Positions 37,820 to 49,697 of a stretch of 64,000 bases of DNA are shown in pieces. Source of the stretch: Lactobacillus sp. ESL0679. Lineage in GTDB: Bacteria > Bacillota > Bacilli > Lactobacillales > Lactobacillaceae. The stretch's first letter is position 1. The number at the start of each line of letters is the position of its first letter. A program made the translations under genes and the position numbers. Under the pieces are notes generated by a model. That model saw only the letters and a list, made by a program, of their open reading frames with translations, was not told where the DNA came from and did no database searches. The stretch is from positions 186,001 through 250,000 of the forward strand of contig NZ_JAQTIG010000001.1 of the NCBI RefSeq assembly GCF_029433515.1, written 5' to 3'.

Positions 37820-38707
37820 TTAGTGCTCTTTTTTAATTACCGCTGCTATTTGCGCAAACTGGCTAATTGAGAGCTGCTCCGGTCGAATCCGCGGGTCAAC
37901 TCCTAGAGAAGCAATCAGCTCTGCGCGCTGATCCGCATCTGGAATTAGATTCTTTAAGTTGTTATTTAAAGTTTTACGACGTTGGGCAAAGCACATCTTG
38001 ACAACCCAATTAAAGTGCTTGGCATCCCCAACATTTGGCTTTTGTTTCAGCGGCGTTAAAACTACCACACTTGAGTCAACTTTTGGCCGCGGAATAAACG
38101 AGTTGCTCTTAACAGTTAGTGCCTCATCCACATTCATTTCAATTTGCACCGCAATTGAAAGCGGACCATAGGCTTTTGACCCCGGTTGCGCACTCAAGCG
38201 GTCCGCCACTTCCTTTTGCATCATTAACGTCAGATTAGCAAAATTCAGCTCAGATTCATTCAAAAAGAAAATAATCGGCGTTGTGATGTAATAAGGCAAG
38301 TTAGCAACGACCTTCACTGGCTTGGTCAAATCAAAGAAATCAGCTAAATCGTTTTTAAAATCAGCCTTCAAAATGTCCTTCATCATTAACTCAAAGCGTT
38401 CCTTAATTGGAACACCAGCAATTTGCCTTGGCAATTCATTGTTTAAAATTTCCGGCAAATCATCGTCAACTTCATAAGCAAAAACCTTGGCACCAGCATA
38501 AAGCAGCTGCTCGGTCAACGACCCAATTCCTGGACCAATTTCAATTACCTGATCACCCGGCTGAATTTGCGCAGCCTGCACAATCCCTTGGATTGCATTC
38601 AGATCAACTAAAAAATTTTGCCCCAAGTTTTTCTTGGCTTTAACAAAGTAACGGTTAATTATTGCCTGCGTCCTTATCGGCGAGCCAATAGGAATTTCAT
38701 TATTCAT
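37820..38707 (-). CDS. ksgA: 16S rRNA dimethyladenosine transferase
   Basis: A 295-residue SAM-dependent enzyme that dimethylates two adjacent adenines in the 3' hairpin of 16S rRNA. Visible motifs are [26 protein letters not shown] (SAM motif I) and [13 protein letters not shown] (NLPY). The start overlaps the end of rnmV by 8 bp and has AAGGAGG. Confidence 0.97.
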   Translation of the reverse strand: MNNEIPIGSPIRTQAIINRYFVKAKKNLGQNFLVDLNAIQGIVQAAQIQPGDQVIEIGPGIGSLTEQLLYAGAKVFAYEVDDDLPEILNNELPRQIAGVPIKERFELMMKDILKADFKNDLADFFDLTKPVKVVANLPYYITTPIIFFLNESELNFANLTLMMQKEVADRLSAQPGSKAYGPLSIAVQIEMNVDEALTVKSNSFIPRPKVDSSVVVLTPLKQKPNVGDAKHFNWVVKMCFAQRRKTLNNNLKNLIPDADQRAELIASLGVDPRIRPEQLSISQFAQIAAVIKKEH

Positions 38708-39266
38708 CTTGTGCCTCCTTAACCGCCGCAGTTAATGCCGCAAGCGTTATTCCAAAAGTATGCAGCCTTTTATAAAACTGTTTAGCATTACCATAACCTA
38801 CGCTCAACTTAATCCCAACTTGTTCACGCAATTTACGCGAGCCCTGGCCACTAGCCAAGCCCAAATGCTGGTAAGCTTCTTTGGTTAAATCACTCTGCTC
38901 AAATTTAGCTTCATGCAGATCACTTAAAGCACGCGTTAATGCCTCTTTGGATGCATGCTCAACCCCTAATGAGTTGCCCCGCTTTTGCGGGACTCCTTCC
39001 TTACGAGTGATAAATGCCTGCTTAGCAGTAGGAATCGCTTCTGTCACTAACCGACGAATGCGTTCACCGTTTAAATCAGGGTCGGTCAAGACAACGACAT
39101 CTCGCTTTTTAATTAGTTCCTTTAATTCTGTTAAAACCGATTGCGGCACATCTGAGCCGTTAGTTTCAATCGTTTCAATGCCTGGGAAAAATTGCTTTAG
39201 CCTAATTGTGTCGTCTTTTCCCTCAACGACCACAACTGCGTTAAATTGTTTTTTAGTTAAGACCAT
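38700..39266 (-). CDS. rnmV: Ribonuclease M5
   Basis: A 188-residue 5S rRNA maturase. The TOPRIM domain has [15 protein letters not shown] with the catalytic Glu and [14 protein letters not shown] with the Asp pair. [10 protein letters not shown] is the family's conserved downstream stretch. It overlaps tatD by 14 bp and ksgA by 8 bp, the usual arrangement. Confidence 0.96.
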   Translation of the reverse strand: MVLTKKQFNAVVVVEGKDDTIRLKQFFPGIETIETNGSDVPQSVLTELKELIKKRDVVVLTDPDLNGERIRRLVTEAIPTAKQAFITRKEGVPQKRGNSLGVEHASKEALTRALSDLHEAKFEQSDLTKEAYQHLGLASGQGSRKLREQVGIKLSVGYGNAKQFYKRLHTFGITLAALTAAVKEAQDE

Positions 39267-40019
39267 AAACTCTCACAGTATTTGCGTAAGTTGCCGCAGC
39301 AACCTCTTCTATTGGAATATTTTTCAGTTCAGCAATTGCCTGAGCCACATAGTAGACATTCCCCGGCTCATTTTGTCTGCCGCGATAGGGTTTTGGCGTC
39401 AAAAACGGCGCGTCCGTTTCAATTAGCAGTCTGTCGAGCGGTGTTTGCCTTGCGGACTCGTGGACTTCGGTTGCCTTAGTAAAGGAAACTACACCAGAGT
39501 AAGAAAAACAAACATTTAGCTTCATAAACTTCTGAAGCCACGAAACATCCCCGTTAAAGCTGTGCAAAATTGCACCGTATTCCAGATTGCTGCTTTGTAA
39601 AATTTCGTAGCAATCACTAAACGCATCGCGCGTATGAATATCAACCGGTAAATGTAATTCATGAGCCACTTCAATCTGACGTGCTAATACTCTTTTTTGC
39701 ACATCACGCGGTGATTCATCCCAATAATAGTCAAGACCAATCTCGCCCATTGCGACCACACCGGGTACCTGCAGCTGCTCAATTAGCAAGTCTTCAGCTT
39801 GCTGATTGTAATCCTTAGCCACATCAGGACAATAACCGACCATCGCATAGACATTATCAAAGCGCTGACTAAGATCAATTGCCCGCTTGTTAAAGTCGGG
39901 GTCTTGCCCCGCACAAATCATCTTCGTAACGCCTAATTGCTTAGCACGATCAATGTAAAATTCTTCCTTACCCCGAAAAGGTTCATCCTGTAAGTGTGTA
40001 TGGTTATCAATTAATTCCA

Positions 40020-40020
<1 letters not shown>
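39253..40020 (-). CDS. TatD-family metal-dependent hydrolase
   Basis: A 255-residue TIM-barrel hydrolase. Metal ligands are visible in IDNHTHLQDEPF, GEIGLDYYWD, PVDIHTRDAF, HSFNGD and IETDAPFLTP. TatD proteins have 3'-5' DNase activity. The ATG overlaps the metG stop by one base (TAATG). Same operon as metG, rnmV and ksgA. Confidence 0.95.
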
Positions 40021-42008
<1,988 letters not shown>

Positions 42009-42150
42009 TTAAGATTTATTTGTTTTCAGTTCATTATACTACACTAAGATAGCTTGAAAATCGTATTATGAGGATTTTTATGGCATAATCTCATTTTTAT
42101 TTCAGTAATAATTAAAATAGCTTTTAAAATTATCTTCCTATTGATTATAC

Positions 42151-42180
42151 TAAAAAAGTCCAGGAGCTCTGGACTTTTTC
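42151..42180 (-). terminator. Terminator of the ABC pair
   Basis: Minus-strand AAAAAGTCCAG-AGCTC-CTGGACTTTTTT hairpin. Confidence 0.88.
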
Positions 42181-42188
42181 TTCTAAAA

Positions 42189-42941
42189 TTAATCTACCAA
42201 ATTAAGATAATTCAACTTAACTATTCTTGGCCATAAAACCACAACTAATCCTGATATAACTGTACTAATACCATTTATCAGATAACCCATCTTAACTAGT
42301 CGGTGTGCCGCGGCAGTAGTCTGATCATAAAAGCTGTATGGCAGAATATTCAAATAGACTACACGAATTTGCGCATCCGGTGAAGAAATTCCGATCATAA
42401 AGTGAACTATTTGGCTTTTTTCAATCTGCCAGAAAAGCGTAATTACAAGTGCAATCACCAAAAGAGTAGCAAGTAATATTAGAGATTCGCCAATTGCATT
42501 TTTTCTAATGTTCTTAAAAATCATGGCAAAGGCAAACAGCACCATATAAAAGCTTAATAATGATAGAAATTTACTGAGTGCATACTGGCCAAGGGCAATT
42601 TTAACACCTGAATGATAATTGTTTACTTCTTGAAAAACTGCACCGAAAACTGTTGTTAATATCGAATACATCACTAACTCAATCAAGGTTAATAATTCAT
42701 TTGCAAACGGCAAAATATTTATCAGTTCATCACTTCCTAGGTAATAAATTTTAATTAACTGATAGGTTGTGACAAACAAAATAACGGCGGCAGCCGCGGC
42801 ATACCACAAATCATGAACTTCCGCGATCATTGCATTATGAGGTTTAGCCAATCTAATTAGGCCAAAGATAATTTCAATCCCAATGGGAACAAGAAACAGC
42901 GGCAGCATCTTCTTCAATCTGATACCAAGATATTCTCTCAT
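42189..42941 (-). CDS. ABC-type permease subunit (ABC-2-like)
   Basis: A 250-residue membrane protein with about six hydrophobic segments. It overlaps the ATPase gene by 4 bp, so together they form one transporter. I do not recognise the substrate. Similar pairs in lactobacilli are often preceded by a GntR regulator, which is absent here. Confidence 0.8.
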   Translation of the reverse strand: MREYLGIRLKKMLPLFLVPIGIEIIFGLIRLAKPHNAMIAEVHDLWYAAAAAVILFVTTYQLIKIYYLGSDELINILPFANELLTLIELVMYSILTTVFGAVFQEVNNYHSGVKIALGQYALSKFLSLLSFYMVLFAFAMIFKNIRKNAIGESLILLATLLVIALVITLFWQIEKSQIVHFMIGISSPDAQIRVVYLNILPYSFYDQTTAAAHRLVKMGYLINGISTVISGLVVVLWPRIVKLNYLNLVD

Positions 42942-43597
42942 CTTCCTACCTCCTTAAAGTAAGCTTCTTCAAGGCTGCTGTATTTAGTTAAGATATTTTT
43001 CTTCGTATCTTGTAAAAGCAACTGCCCTTTTCTCATCAAGATTACTTCGTCAAACATGCTACCCAAATCGCGCAATAAGTGCGTAACGATTAAAACTGTG
43101 CTGTCTTTTCGGCGATAATTTTCAATTGCTTCAATAAAAGCAGCCCGATTAATTGGATCAATTGCCGATAACGGCTCATCCATCACGTAAAAATCCGTAT
43201 TTCTCGATAAGATCAATGCTAAATGAATCTCCTCGTGATTCCCCTTAGAGCCATCGTGAATTTTCATATTAGGATTGAGGTTAAAATGCGCAAGAATTTT
43301 CAAAGCACGCTTTTCATCAAAATCAGAAAAAGATTGCTTAAATAATTTTATTGCCTGCTTAATTCGCAAGTTTTCATAAAGAAAAAATCTATCAGGCATA
43401 TAAGCAATGCTTTCATTAACTGTCCTTGTTCCTTTAAAGCGGTTTAGTCTGCCTATTATTACATTAATCAGCGTCGTTTTACCGGCACCATTTTCACCAA
43501 GAACACCGATAATTTTGCCATTATTAGTAAGTTGGACACTTATATTATTTAAAGAAATATGCTTACCATATTTAACTGTTAAATTGCTTAGCTTCAT
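42938..43597 (-). CDS. ABC transporter ATPase with degenerate signature motif
   Basis: A 219-residue ATPase with Walker A GENGAGKTTLI, Walker B FYVMDEPLSAID and H-loop VTHLL. The canonical LSGGQ signature is replaced by SKGNHEEI, as seen in some ABC-2 type ATPases of Firmicutes. Partner of the overlapping permease. Function unknown. Confidence 0.85.
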   Translation of the reverse strand: MKLSNLTVKYGKHISLNNISVQLTNNGKIIGVLGENGAGKTTLINVIIGRLNRFKGTRTVNESIAYMPDRFFLYENLRIKQAIKLFKQSFSDFDEKRALKILAHFNLNPNMKIHDGSKGNHEEIHLALILSRNTDFYVMDEPLSAIDPINRAAFIEAIENYRRKDSTVLIVTHLLRDLGSMFDEVILMRKGQLLLQDTKKNILTKYSSLEEAYFKEVGR

Positions 43598-43693
43598 ATT
43601 GCTTCCTTTCTAACATAATAATGCATCAGTTTTATTGTACTATTATGTTATAACACCATTACAAATAGAAAGCAAATTACTTAATGAGAGCAT

Positions 43694-43730
43694 CAAAAAA
43701 ACGACTGAGGTAAGAACCTAAGCCGCCTTT
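43694..43730 (-). terminator. Terminator of mgtA
   Basis: Minus-strand hairpin (CGGCTTAGG with CCTCAGTCG, one mismatch) followed by TTTTTTT. Confidence 0.7.
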
Positions 43731-43743
43731 TTAGCATTAACAG

Positions 43744-46434
43744 TTAAATTAAGAATTTTTCACCTTTTAAATAAAAGTGCTTGACGATTGTCGTCAATAA
43801 AATATAAAGAATCAAAATACCCAAAATGACCCACATGTAGCTAAGTGGCATTGGACCAAACTTCAGTGCATCGGCAACAACGGAGAATGGCAATAGTGTA
43901 CCGATAATCCCTGCGCCAAAGGTTGCCAAGATAACAGCATAAGTTGCGTGCTGCTGAATGAACGGCAAGTGACGATCACGCAAAGCATGAATAACCATTT
44001 CCTGTGTCCATAGCGACTCAATAAACCACCCGGTATGAAACAAGGCCACAAAGGCAACTTGCTGAGCTGGTGAAATCGCGGTATAGCTGCCGCCAACAAG
44101 TCGTGGACAAATTATGAAGTATAGCAATGCGAACGTCACAATGTCAAAGACCGAAGAGGTCGGACCAAAGTAAAACATAAACTTCGGCAATTTCTTAGTC
44201 GACCAAGTTCGCGGCTGCTTCAAGTATTCATCCGACATTGTATCAAACGGTAGTGACAAGCAACTCGTACCATACAGTAAGTCCAGAATTAACAGCTGCA
44301 GCGGCAACATCGGCAAGAATGGCAAGAACGATGAGGCAACTAAAATCGATAAAATGTTACCAAAGTTTGAAGACAGGGTAATCTTGATATACTTCATCGT
44401 GTTACCAAAGACCTTCCGACCAATTCTGACGCCCTTTTCCAGCACATTCAAATCCTTGTGCAGCAAAATAATGTCAGCTGACTCCTTGGCAATATCAACC
44501 GCAGTATCAACAGAAATCGAGACATCAGCGGCCTTCATTGCGGGAGCATCGTTAATGCCATCACCCATGTAGCCAACTGTGTGCCCATTTTGCTTGAGCA
44601 AATTAATAATCTTCGTCTTGTCTTCTGGTGACAACTTAACAAAGATGTTGCATTCTTCAACCATCTTAGCCAATTCTTCAGGACTCTTACCATCTAAATC
44701 AGCACCAGAATACACGTTATCAACGTTTAACCCAACTTGCAGGCCAACCGTTCTTGTGACAGCCTCATTGTCGCCCGTTAGGATTTTGACATTAATTCCA
44801 TCGCTCTTTAACTTAGCCAAAGCATTCTTGGCACTTTCTTTTGGTGGATCAAGGAAGGCTAGAAAGCCACACAAAATCAGGTTGCTTTCATCTTTAGTGG
44901 AGAACTCACCAACTGGTGCGGGATTAGGCTTATACCCCAGCATAATTACCCGCAGACCGTCATCATTCATGTTGTCAATCTTGGCCATGACCTTTTGTTT
45001 GCGCTCTGGAGTTAATGCCAAAATTTGCCCGTCAACTTCAACACGGTTGGAAACAGCAATCATTTCTTCTGCAGCACCCTTAGTTACCAAGAGGTGCTCG
45101 CCGTGCTCACGGTCTGAGTTTTCAACCACAACACTCATGCGCCGTCTGGAAAAGTCAAACGGAATTTCATCAATCTTGTGATAATCACGCTGAATTTCGT
45201 TAACATCGAGCTCATCACCAGCTGCTTCAATTATTGCCTTATCGATCAGATTTTTCATCCCTGTTTGGTAATAAGAATTGAGGTAACCCAACTCCAAAAT
45301 TTTAGGCGTTTCCCGCAAATTTAAATCATAGTGCCTCTCCAAAACGACCTTGTCCTGCGTTAACGTCCCCGTCTTATCGGTACAGAGCACGTCAGCCGAG
45401 CCAAAGTTTTGAATCGAATTCATCTTTTTAACAATTGTGCCGTGCTTGGACATTTCAACGGAGCCTTTAACCAAGTTGGTCGTCACAATCACTGGCAGCA
45501 TTTCTGGTGTCAGTCCCACAGCTGTTGCAATCGCAAAGATTAAGGCATCAATCCAGTTGCCCTTTGTCAAACCGTTAATGATGAGCACCAGCGGCGCAAT
45601 AATCGCGGTCATGGTAATCAACAATTTCGAAATATTTTTAATGCCGACATCAAAGGACGTATTCTTGACGTCACTTCTAGCAATATCATGAGCCAGCTTG
45701 CCAAACATGGTGTGTGACCCCGTCGCAAAGACGACACCAAGTCCAGCGCCGGAAACAATCGTTGTCCCCTCATATAAAACATTGGGGTAATCCAGATAAT
45801 CACGGTCCCTACCTACGCCGGGTCTCTTAGTGGCAATCTTTTCCACAGGACTTGACTCACCGTTGAGTGAGCTTGACGAACAGAAGAGGTCCTTACTCGA
45901 AAGTAGCCGCATGTCAGCAGGCACTAAGTCTCCTGCCCCAAGCCGAATAACATCACCGATAACCACTTGATCAGTCGGGATTTCTTGGTCCTTGCCATCG
46001 CGGATAACATCAGTAGTAACCGACACCATCTTCAGCAGTGAATTAACGGCATTAGACGACTTAATATTCTGGATAAAACTGGTAATCCCGGATATTAAAA
46101 CCATTGTCACCATAATCAATACCGTACTTAAATCTTTCTGTCCAACCGGGACAAAAATATAGTCGGTAAACAGCGACAGCGTTGCTAGAACTAACAAAAC
46201 CAAGGTAAACGGTGTAATAAACGCCTCGGCTAAAAAGCGCAGCTTAGAATCGTGTTTGTTTGAGGCGATCTGATTCGATCCATATTCCTCACGATTTTTA
46301 TCAGCCTGCTTACTAGATAGCCCGTTACTGCTCGCGTGGAGCCGTGCCAACGTTTCGGCACGTGTCTCCTTGGCAATTGCTTTAACCCGCTGCAAGTCTT
46401 TGCTTTCAGCCTGGTTATTAGGTTTTCTCAGCAT
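43744..46434 (-). CDS. mgtA: Magnesium-translocating P-type ATPase
   Basis: An 896-residue P3B-type ATPase for Mg2+ import. The phosphorylated Asp is in CTDKTGTLTQDK, GDGINDAPAMKAADV is the hinge motif, NGESSPVEK is in the actuator domain, and about ten membrane helices are visible. The ATG at 46434 has AAGGAG 8 nt upstream; an in-frame GTG three codons earlier overlaps that site. The leader carries an M-box riboswitch, so expression should rise only when Mg2+ is low. Confidence 0.97.
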   Translation of the reverse strand: MLRKPNNQAESKDLQRVKAIAKETRAETLARLHASSNGLSSKQADKNREEYGSNQIASNKHDSKLRFLAEAFITPFTLVLLVLATLSLFTDYIFVPVGQKDLSTVLIMVTMVLISGITSFIQNIKSSNAVNSLLKMVSVTTDVIRDGKDQEIPTDQVVIGDVIRLGAGDLVPADMRLLSSKDLFCSSSSLNGESSPVEKIATKRPGVGRDRDYLDYPNVLYEGTTIVSGAGLGVVFATGSHTMFGKLAHDIARSDVKNTSFDVGIKNISKLLITMTAIIAPLVLIINGLTKGNWIDALIFAIATAVGLTPEMLPVIVTTNLVKGSVEMSKHGTIVKKMNSIQNFGSADVLCTDKTGTLTQDKVVLERHYDLNLRETPKILELGYLNSYYQTGMKNLIDKAIIEAAGDELDVNEIQRDYHKIDEIPFDFSRRRMSVVVENSDREHGEHLLVTKGAAEEMIAVSNRVEVDGQILALTPERKQKVMAKIDNMNDDGLRVIMLGYKPNPAPVGEFSTKDESNLILCGFLAFLDPPKESAKNALAKLKSDGINVKILTGDNEAVTRTVGLQVGLNVDNVYSGADLDGKSPEELAKMVEECNIFVKLSPEDKTKIINLLKQNGHTVGYMGDGINDAPAMKAADVSISVDTAVDIAKESADIILLHKDLNVLEKGVRIGRKVFGNTMKYIKITLSSNFGNILSILVASSFLPFLPMLPLQLLILDLLYGTSCLSLPFDTMSDEYLKQPRTWSTKKLPKFMFYFGPTSSVFDIVTFALLYFIICPRLVGGSYTAISPAQQVAFVALFHTGWFIESLWTQEMVIHALRDRHLPFIQQHATYAVILATFGAGIIGTLLPFSVVADALKFGPMPLSYMWVILGILILYILLTTIVKHFYLKGEKFLI

Positions 46435-46470
46435 CCTTACCACTCCTTATTTAAAAATCTCAAACAAACT

Positions 46471-46499
46471 AAAAAAGCCGCATGCAAAAGCTGCAGGCG
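46471..46499 (-). terminator. M-box-controlled terminator of mgtA
   Basis: Minus-strand GCCTGCA-GCTTT-TGCATGCGGC hairpin followed by TTTTTTAG, between the M-box aptamer and the mgtA ribosome site. Confidence 0.85.
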
Positions 46500-46539
46500 A
46501 CCTTCTTTTAAACAAGGTATCATATATTATAATATACTC

Positions 46540-46690
46540 GTCGTTCAGTTTTAACACTACGTGACGTAAGCACATGCTAGCTATCTGGATCTCGCCTTAA
46601 ATCGACGACACCTATTTAACTCGTTGGCATCTCTGGATGTTTCTGGGCGATAGCGTGTGTTCACGTAGGAGTCTCACCTAACAGTTTATT
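46540..46690 (-). ncRNA. M-box (ykoK) magnesium riboswitch
   Basis: On the minus strand the conserved blocks occur in order: CTGTTAGGTGAGACTCCTAC, GAACACACGCTATCGCCCAG, AGAGATGCCAACGAGTT, AGGTGTCGTCGATTTAAGGC, GATCCAGATAGCTAGCATGT and GCTTACGTCACGTAGTGTT. This is the ykoK/M-box consensus. Mg2+ binding compacts the aptamer and allows the downstream terminator to form. It lies directly upstream of mgtA. Confidence 0.95.
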
Positions 46691-46805
46691 TGTTTTATTG
46701 AATTTACATAGTGAGTGTAATCCATAACTGTGGACCAAGTCAACTAATTTAGTCTAAATTATTTATAAAAAGCAGAATAATATTTCCCAATATATTAATC
46801 GCTGA

Positions 46806-47447
46806 CTACTTTTTCATTCGGTTTTTAGGTTGTAAATTATGCCGGAAAAAGTAGTATAACCCGGCTACTACAATAACTAATGCTAAAGCTATTGGGAGCG
46901 CCAAACGATGAGGATGGGCAATCTGCGAGCGCTCATCATTAGTTAAGTCATACTTGTCAAAGGAATATTGATATTGCTGGTCAATCGTGGTTGCACACGC
47001 ACGAAAAACAAAACGCAGTCCCTTGTTAAACTCGGTCTTACTATTGCTGCGCAATTGGTCCGATTGTGAGCGGATAATGTTGCCGCGCGTATCTGCCGTA
47101 AAGGCTGCGTGCAAGTCTTTACTCGAAAAAATCTGCACATTGCGCTTTTTACCCTTAGTGCCAACAATGATAAAAACCGTCCGCTTCGACTTGGCCAAAT
47201 TTTTGGGTGTTAACCCATCAATTCGGTTAAATGTGCGAACTACAATTTGCGGCTGCTCACTAGTTTGCCAATAACGGTCATTTTTAGCAGTAATTAATGC
47301 TTTAGTCGCATGATTTAGCAAGTGACTATTATCCTGAATATTTGTATTTGAAAAACCGGTTAATGTACAAAAAAGACCAATTAAAACGGTGATTAATGTC
47401 AGCTTAGTTTTCAGCGTCTTCCAGTTTATGCGCCAATTGTTCCACAT
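46806..47447 (-). CDS. TPM-like membrane-anchored protein
   Basis: About 213 residues from the ATG at 47447 (MWNNWRINWKTLK). There is an N-terminal signal or anchor helix, an extracellular-type domain with TVFIIVGTKGKKRNVQIF and LHAAFTADTRG resembling TPM domains, and a C-terminal membrane helix before a basic tail. The gene overlaps the end of comEB in another frame; an alternative ATG at 47474 gives a longer overlap, so the start is uncertain. Function unknown. Confidence 0.65.
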   Translation of the reverse strand: MWNNWRINWKTLKTKLTLITVLIGLFCTLTGFSNTNIQDNSHLLNHATKALITAKNDRYWQTSEQPQIVVRTFNRIDGLTPKNLAKSKRTVFIIVGTKGKKRNVQIFSSKDLHAAFTADTRGNIIRSQSDQLRSNSKTEFNKGLRFVFRACATTIDQQYQYSFDKYDLTNDERSQIAHPHRLALPIALALVIVVAGLYYFFRHNLQPKNRMKK

Positions 47448-47883
47448 ACTTGCGGTCAATTTTAATTTGCTCATAGGGAACCCCACAATCTTTGAATAGT
47501 GCAATTGCCAGTGGACTATCATGATAATCAAAATAATAGTTAATTTTTTTAACTCCAGCCTGAACTAAGGATTTAGCACAATTATAACAAGGAAAATGCG
47601 TGACGTAGATTTCCGTGTTGTCCGTTGAGACACCATTTCTAGCACATTGAATCAGTGAATTCATCTCTGAATGAATTGTCCGCACGCAGTGCCCGTCAAC
47701 TAGTTGGTGGCCAACATCATCGCAATGTGGCGCACCAGTCACAGACCCATTATAGCCAGTTCCAATAATGCGATTATCCTTAACTAGCACATTACCAACA
47801 AGCGCCCGATCACACGTTGAACGCTGGGCAATCACTAAAGCTTGCATCATAAAATATTGTTTCCACGGAATTCGATCACGCAT
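47404..47883 (-). CDS. Deoxycytidylate deaminase (ComEB-like)
   Basis: A 159-residue zinc-dependent deaminase. The zinc ligands and catalytic Glu are in RTIHSEMNSL and HFPCYNCAKSL; GNVLVKDNRIIGTGYNGS is the substrate-loop region. dCMP deaminase makes dUMP for thymidylate synthesis. No other competence gene is adjacent, so a housekeeping role is likely. It begins 5 bp after trpS ends. Confidence 0.93.
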   Translation of the reverse strand: MRDRIPWKQYFMMQALVIAQRSTCDRALVGNVLVKDNRIIGTGYNGSVTGAPHCDDVGHQLVDGHCVRTIHSEMNSLIQCARNGVSTDNTEIYVTHFPCYNCAKSLVQAGVKKINYYFDYHDSPLAIALFKDCGVPYEQIKIDRKYVEQLAHKLEDAEN

Positions 47884-47888
47884 TGTAT

Positions 47889-48911
47889 TTACCTCTTGTC
47901 AAAGTAATTTAAGCCAATTGCATCCCGGACTTGTCGTAAAGTCTCGTTAGCAACGGCATTAGCCTTCTTCGAGCCCTCAATTAACATTTCATAGACAGCA
48001 TCTTCATCTTGCGCAAATTTTGCTCGCCGCTGACGAATTGGTGCTAATTCTGCTTCCAAAACTTTATTTAAGTAACGCTTAATTTTGACATCACCCAGAC
48101 CACCTTTTTGGTAATCTGCCTTCAATTGCGCTACCTTATCCTTATCAGGATCAAAAATATCAAGATATGTAAAAACAGTGTTGCCTTCAATCTTACCCGG
48201 ATCCTCAACGTGGACGTGATCTGGATCAGTGTACATTGACATAACCTTCTTTTGCACCGTCTCCGCATCATCTGACAAGTAAATGGCATTGTTTAATGAC
48301 TTAGACATCTTGGCATTGCCGTCAAGACCCGGCAGACGACCACTGCCGTCTTCTGGGAAGTAACCCTTAGGCTCAACTAGAACATCACAATTGTACACAC
48401 GGTTAAAGGTGCGCACGATTTCCCGTGCTTGCTCAATCATTGGTTCCTGATCATCACCAGCGGGAACAAGTGCTGCTTTAAAGGCAGTGATATCTGCTGC
48501 CTGTGAAACTGGATAGTTCAAAAAGCCAACTGGAATTGAATCATTAAAGCCTTTTTGCTTAATTTCGGTCTTAACAGTTGGATTACGTTCAAGCCGGCTA
48601 ACAGTCACTAAGTCCATGTAGTAAGCCGTTAACTCAAACAATGCCGGAATTTGTGATTGTACAAAAATCGTGGAAATTTCTGGATTAATGCCAACAGCTA
48701 GGTAGTCTAGTGCTACCTGAATTAAGCTGTTGCGGATTTTTTCGGGATTGCGCGCATTATCAGTTAAAGCTTGCGTGTCGGCAATCATGATAAATGGTTG
48801 ATACTCACCCGAATTTTGAAGCATTACTCGGTTCTTCAACGAGCCAATGTAGTGTCCAATGTGGAGCTTTCCAGTTGGGCGGTCACCTGTTAAAATAATT
48901 TTCTTATCCAT
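47889..48911 (-). CDS. trpS: Tryptophanyl-tRNA synthetase
   Basis: A 340-residue class I synthetase with [19 protein letters not shown] (HIGH) and [14 protein letters not shown] (KMSKS). Length and spacing are those of bacterial TrpRS. No T-box leader is visible; the next gene upstream diverges within 100 bp. Confidence 0.97.
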   Translation of the reverse strand: MDKKIILTGDRPTGKLHIGHYIGSLKNRVMLQNSGEYQPFIMIADTQALTDNARNPEKIRNSLIQVALDYLAVGINPEISTIFVQSQIPALFELTAYYMDLVTVSRLERNPTVKTEIKQKGFNDSIPVGFLNYPVSQAADITAFKAALVPAGDDQEPMIEQAREIVRTFNRVYNCDVLVEPKGYFPEDGSGRLPGLDGNAKMSKSLNNAIYLSDDAETVQKKVMSMYTDPDHVHVEDPGKIEGNTVFTYLDIFDPDKDKVAQLKADYQKGGLGDVKIKRYLNKVLEAELAPIRQRRAKFAQDEDAVYEMLIEGSKKANAVANETLRQVRDAIGLNYFDKR

Positions 48912-49010
48912 CTGTTTTTTGGGCCTTCTTTAAAAATCAAAATCTTATTTAACATAATTGTTATACTTGATTTTACCAAAAATCAAACAATGATTAAACC
49001 TAGAGGAAAA

Positions 49011-49613
49011 ATGTGTAATCAATTCCAATTGCCTAACTTGGCAGAAATCAAAAAATATTTAGTAGCAGACCTTAACTTGCCGTTGACCGAGCCAGCGCCT
49101 AACCTCCCGCAAAGTCAGGCTGTCTTTCCTAAAGAAGACGCACCCGTCTTGCTCTACCAAAATAACCAATTACAATTAGTGCCCAAATCTTGGGGTTATC
49201 CTAGCCCAGTTGACAATAAAAAAGTGATTTTTAACGCCCGCGTTGAACGCTTTTTTGAAAATAAACCGTCGATGTGGGATTCATCCTTTGCCAAATCACG
49301 GTGCATTATCATTACCAAGCAATTCTGGGAATCTGGACATCAAACTTATGCAGTTAATGGTCACACCTATCATGAGCGCTATAGTTTTCGCGACCCCAAT
49401 GCATCCCTAACTTTGATTGCCGGTATTTACCAAGGCGACCATTTTTCAATGGTAACAACTAAGCCCAACGCTGACATGGCACCAATCCATGACCGGATGC
49501 CGCTAATCATTACCGCAGCAGAATTGCGCCGCTGGCTGTTTCAAAATTTTACTAGCCTGATTGATCGTAGTCAGCTGCCATTAACCGTTAAGAAAATGCC
49601 GCAGAAAGAGTAA
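49011..49613 (+). CDS. SRAP (HMCES/YedK-like) abasic-site protein
   Basis: A 200-residue SOS-response-associated peptidase family protein. Catalytic Cys2 is retained but the canonical MCGRF start reads MCNQFQL. PNLPQSQAVFP, FNARVERFFENKPSMW, the Glu in QFWESG and the conserved HDRMP follow. Such proteins form a stable crosslink with abasic sites in single-stranded DNA. The ATG at 49011 has AGAGGAAAA and puts Cys at position 2; the longer frame is rejected. Confidence 0.92.
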   Translation: MCNQFQLPNLAEIKKYLVADLNLPLTEPAPNLPQSQAVFPKEDAPVLLYQNNQLQLVPKSWGYPSPVDNKKVIFNARVERFFENKPSMWDSSFAKSRCIIITKQFWESGHQTYAVNGHTYHERYSFRDPNASLTLIAGIYQGDHFSMVTTKPNADMAPIHDRMPLIITAAELRRWLFQNFTSLIDRSQLPLTVKKMPQKE

Positions 49614-49627
49614 CTACGAAAAGAAAT

Positions 49628-49665
49628 AAAAAAACATTAGCTCAAATAGAAAAGCTAATGTTTTT
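49628..49665. terminator. Bidirectional terminator between SRAP and SLAP genes
   Basis: AAAAAACATTAGCT-hairpin-AGCTAATGTTTTTTA between converging genes, T-tailed on both strands. Confidence 0.85.
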
Positions 49666-49697
49666 TATTCATAAATAATTAAGTTAATCAGTTATCT

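Noticed and set aside
38881-39426. 181-codon plus-strand frame
   Set aside because: Antisense to rnmV and tatD; no ribosome site and no recognisable domain.
44579-45181. 200-codon plus-strand frame
   Set aside because: Antisense shadow of mgtA, which carries every P-type ATPase motif on the minus strand.
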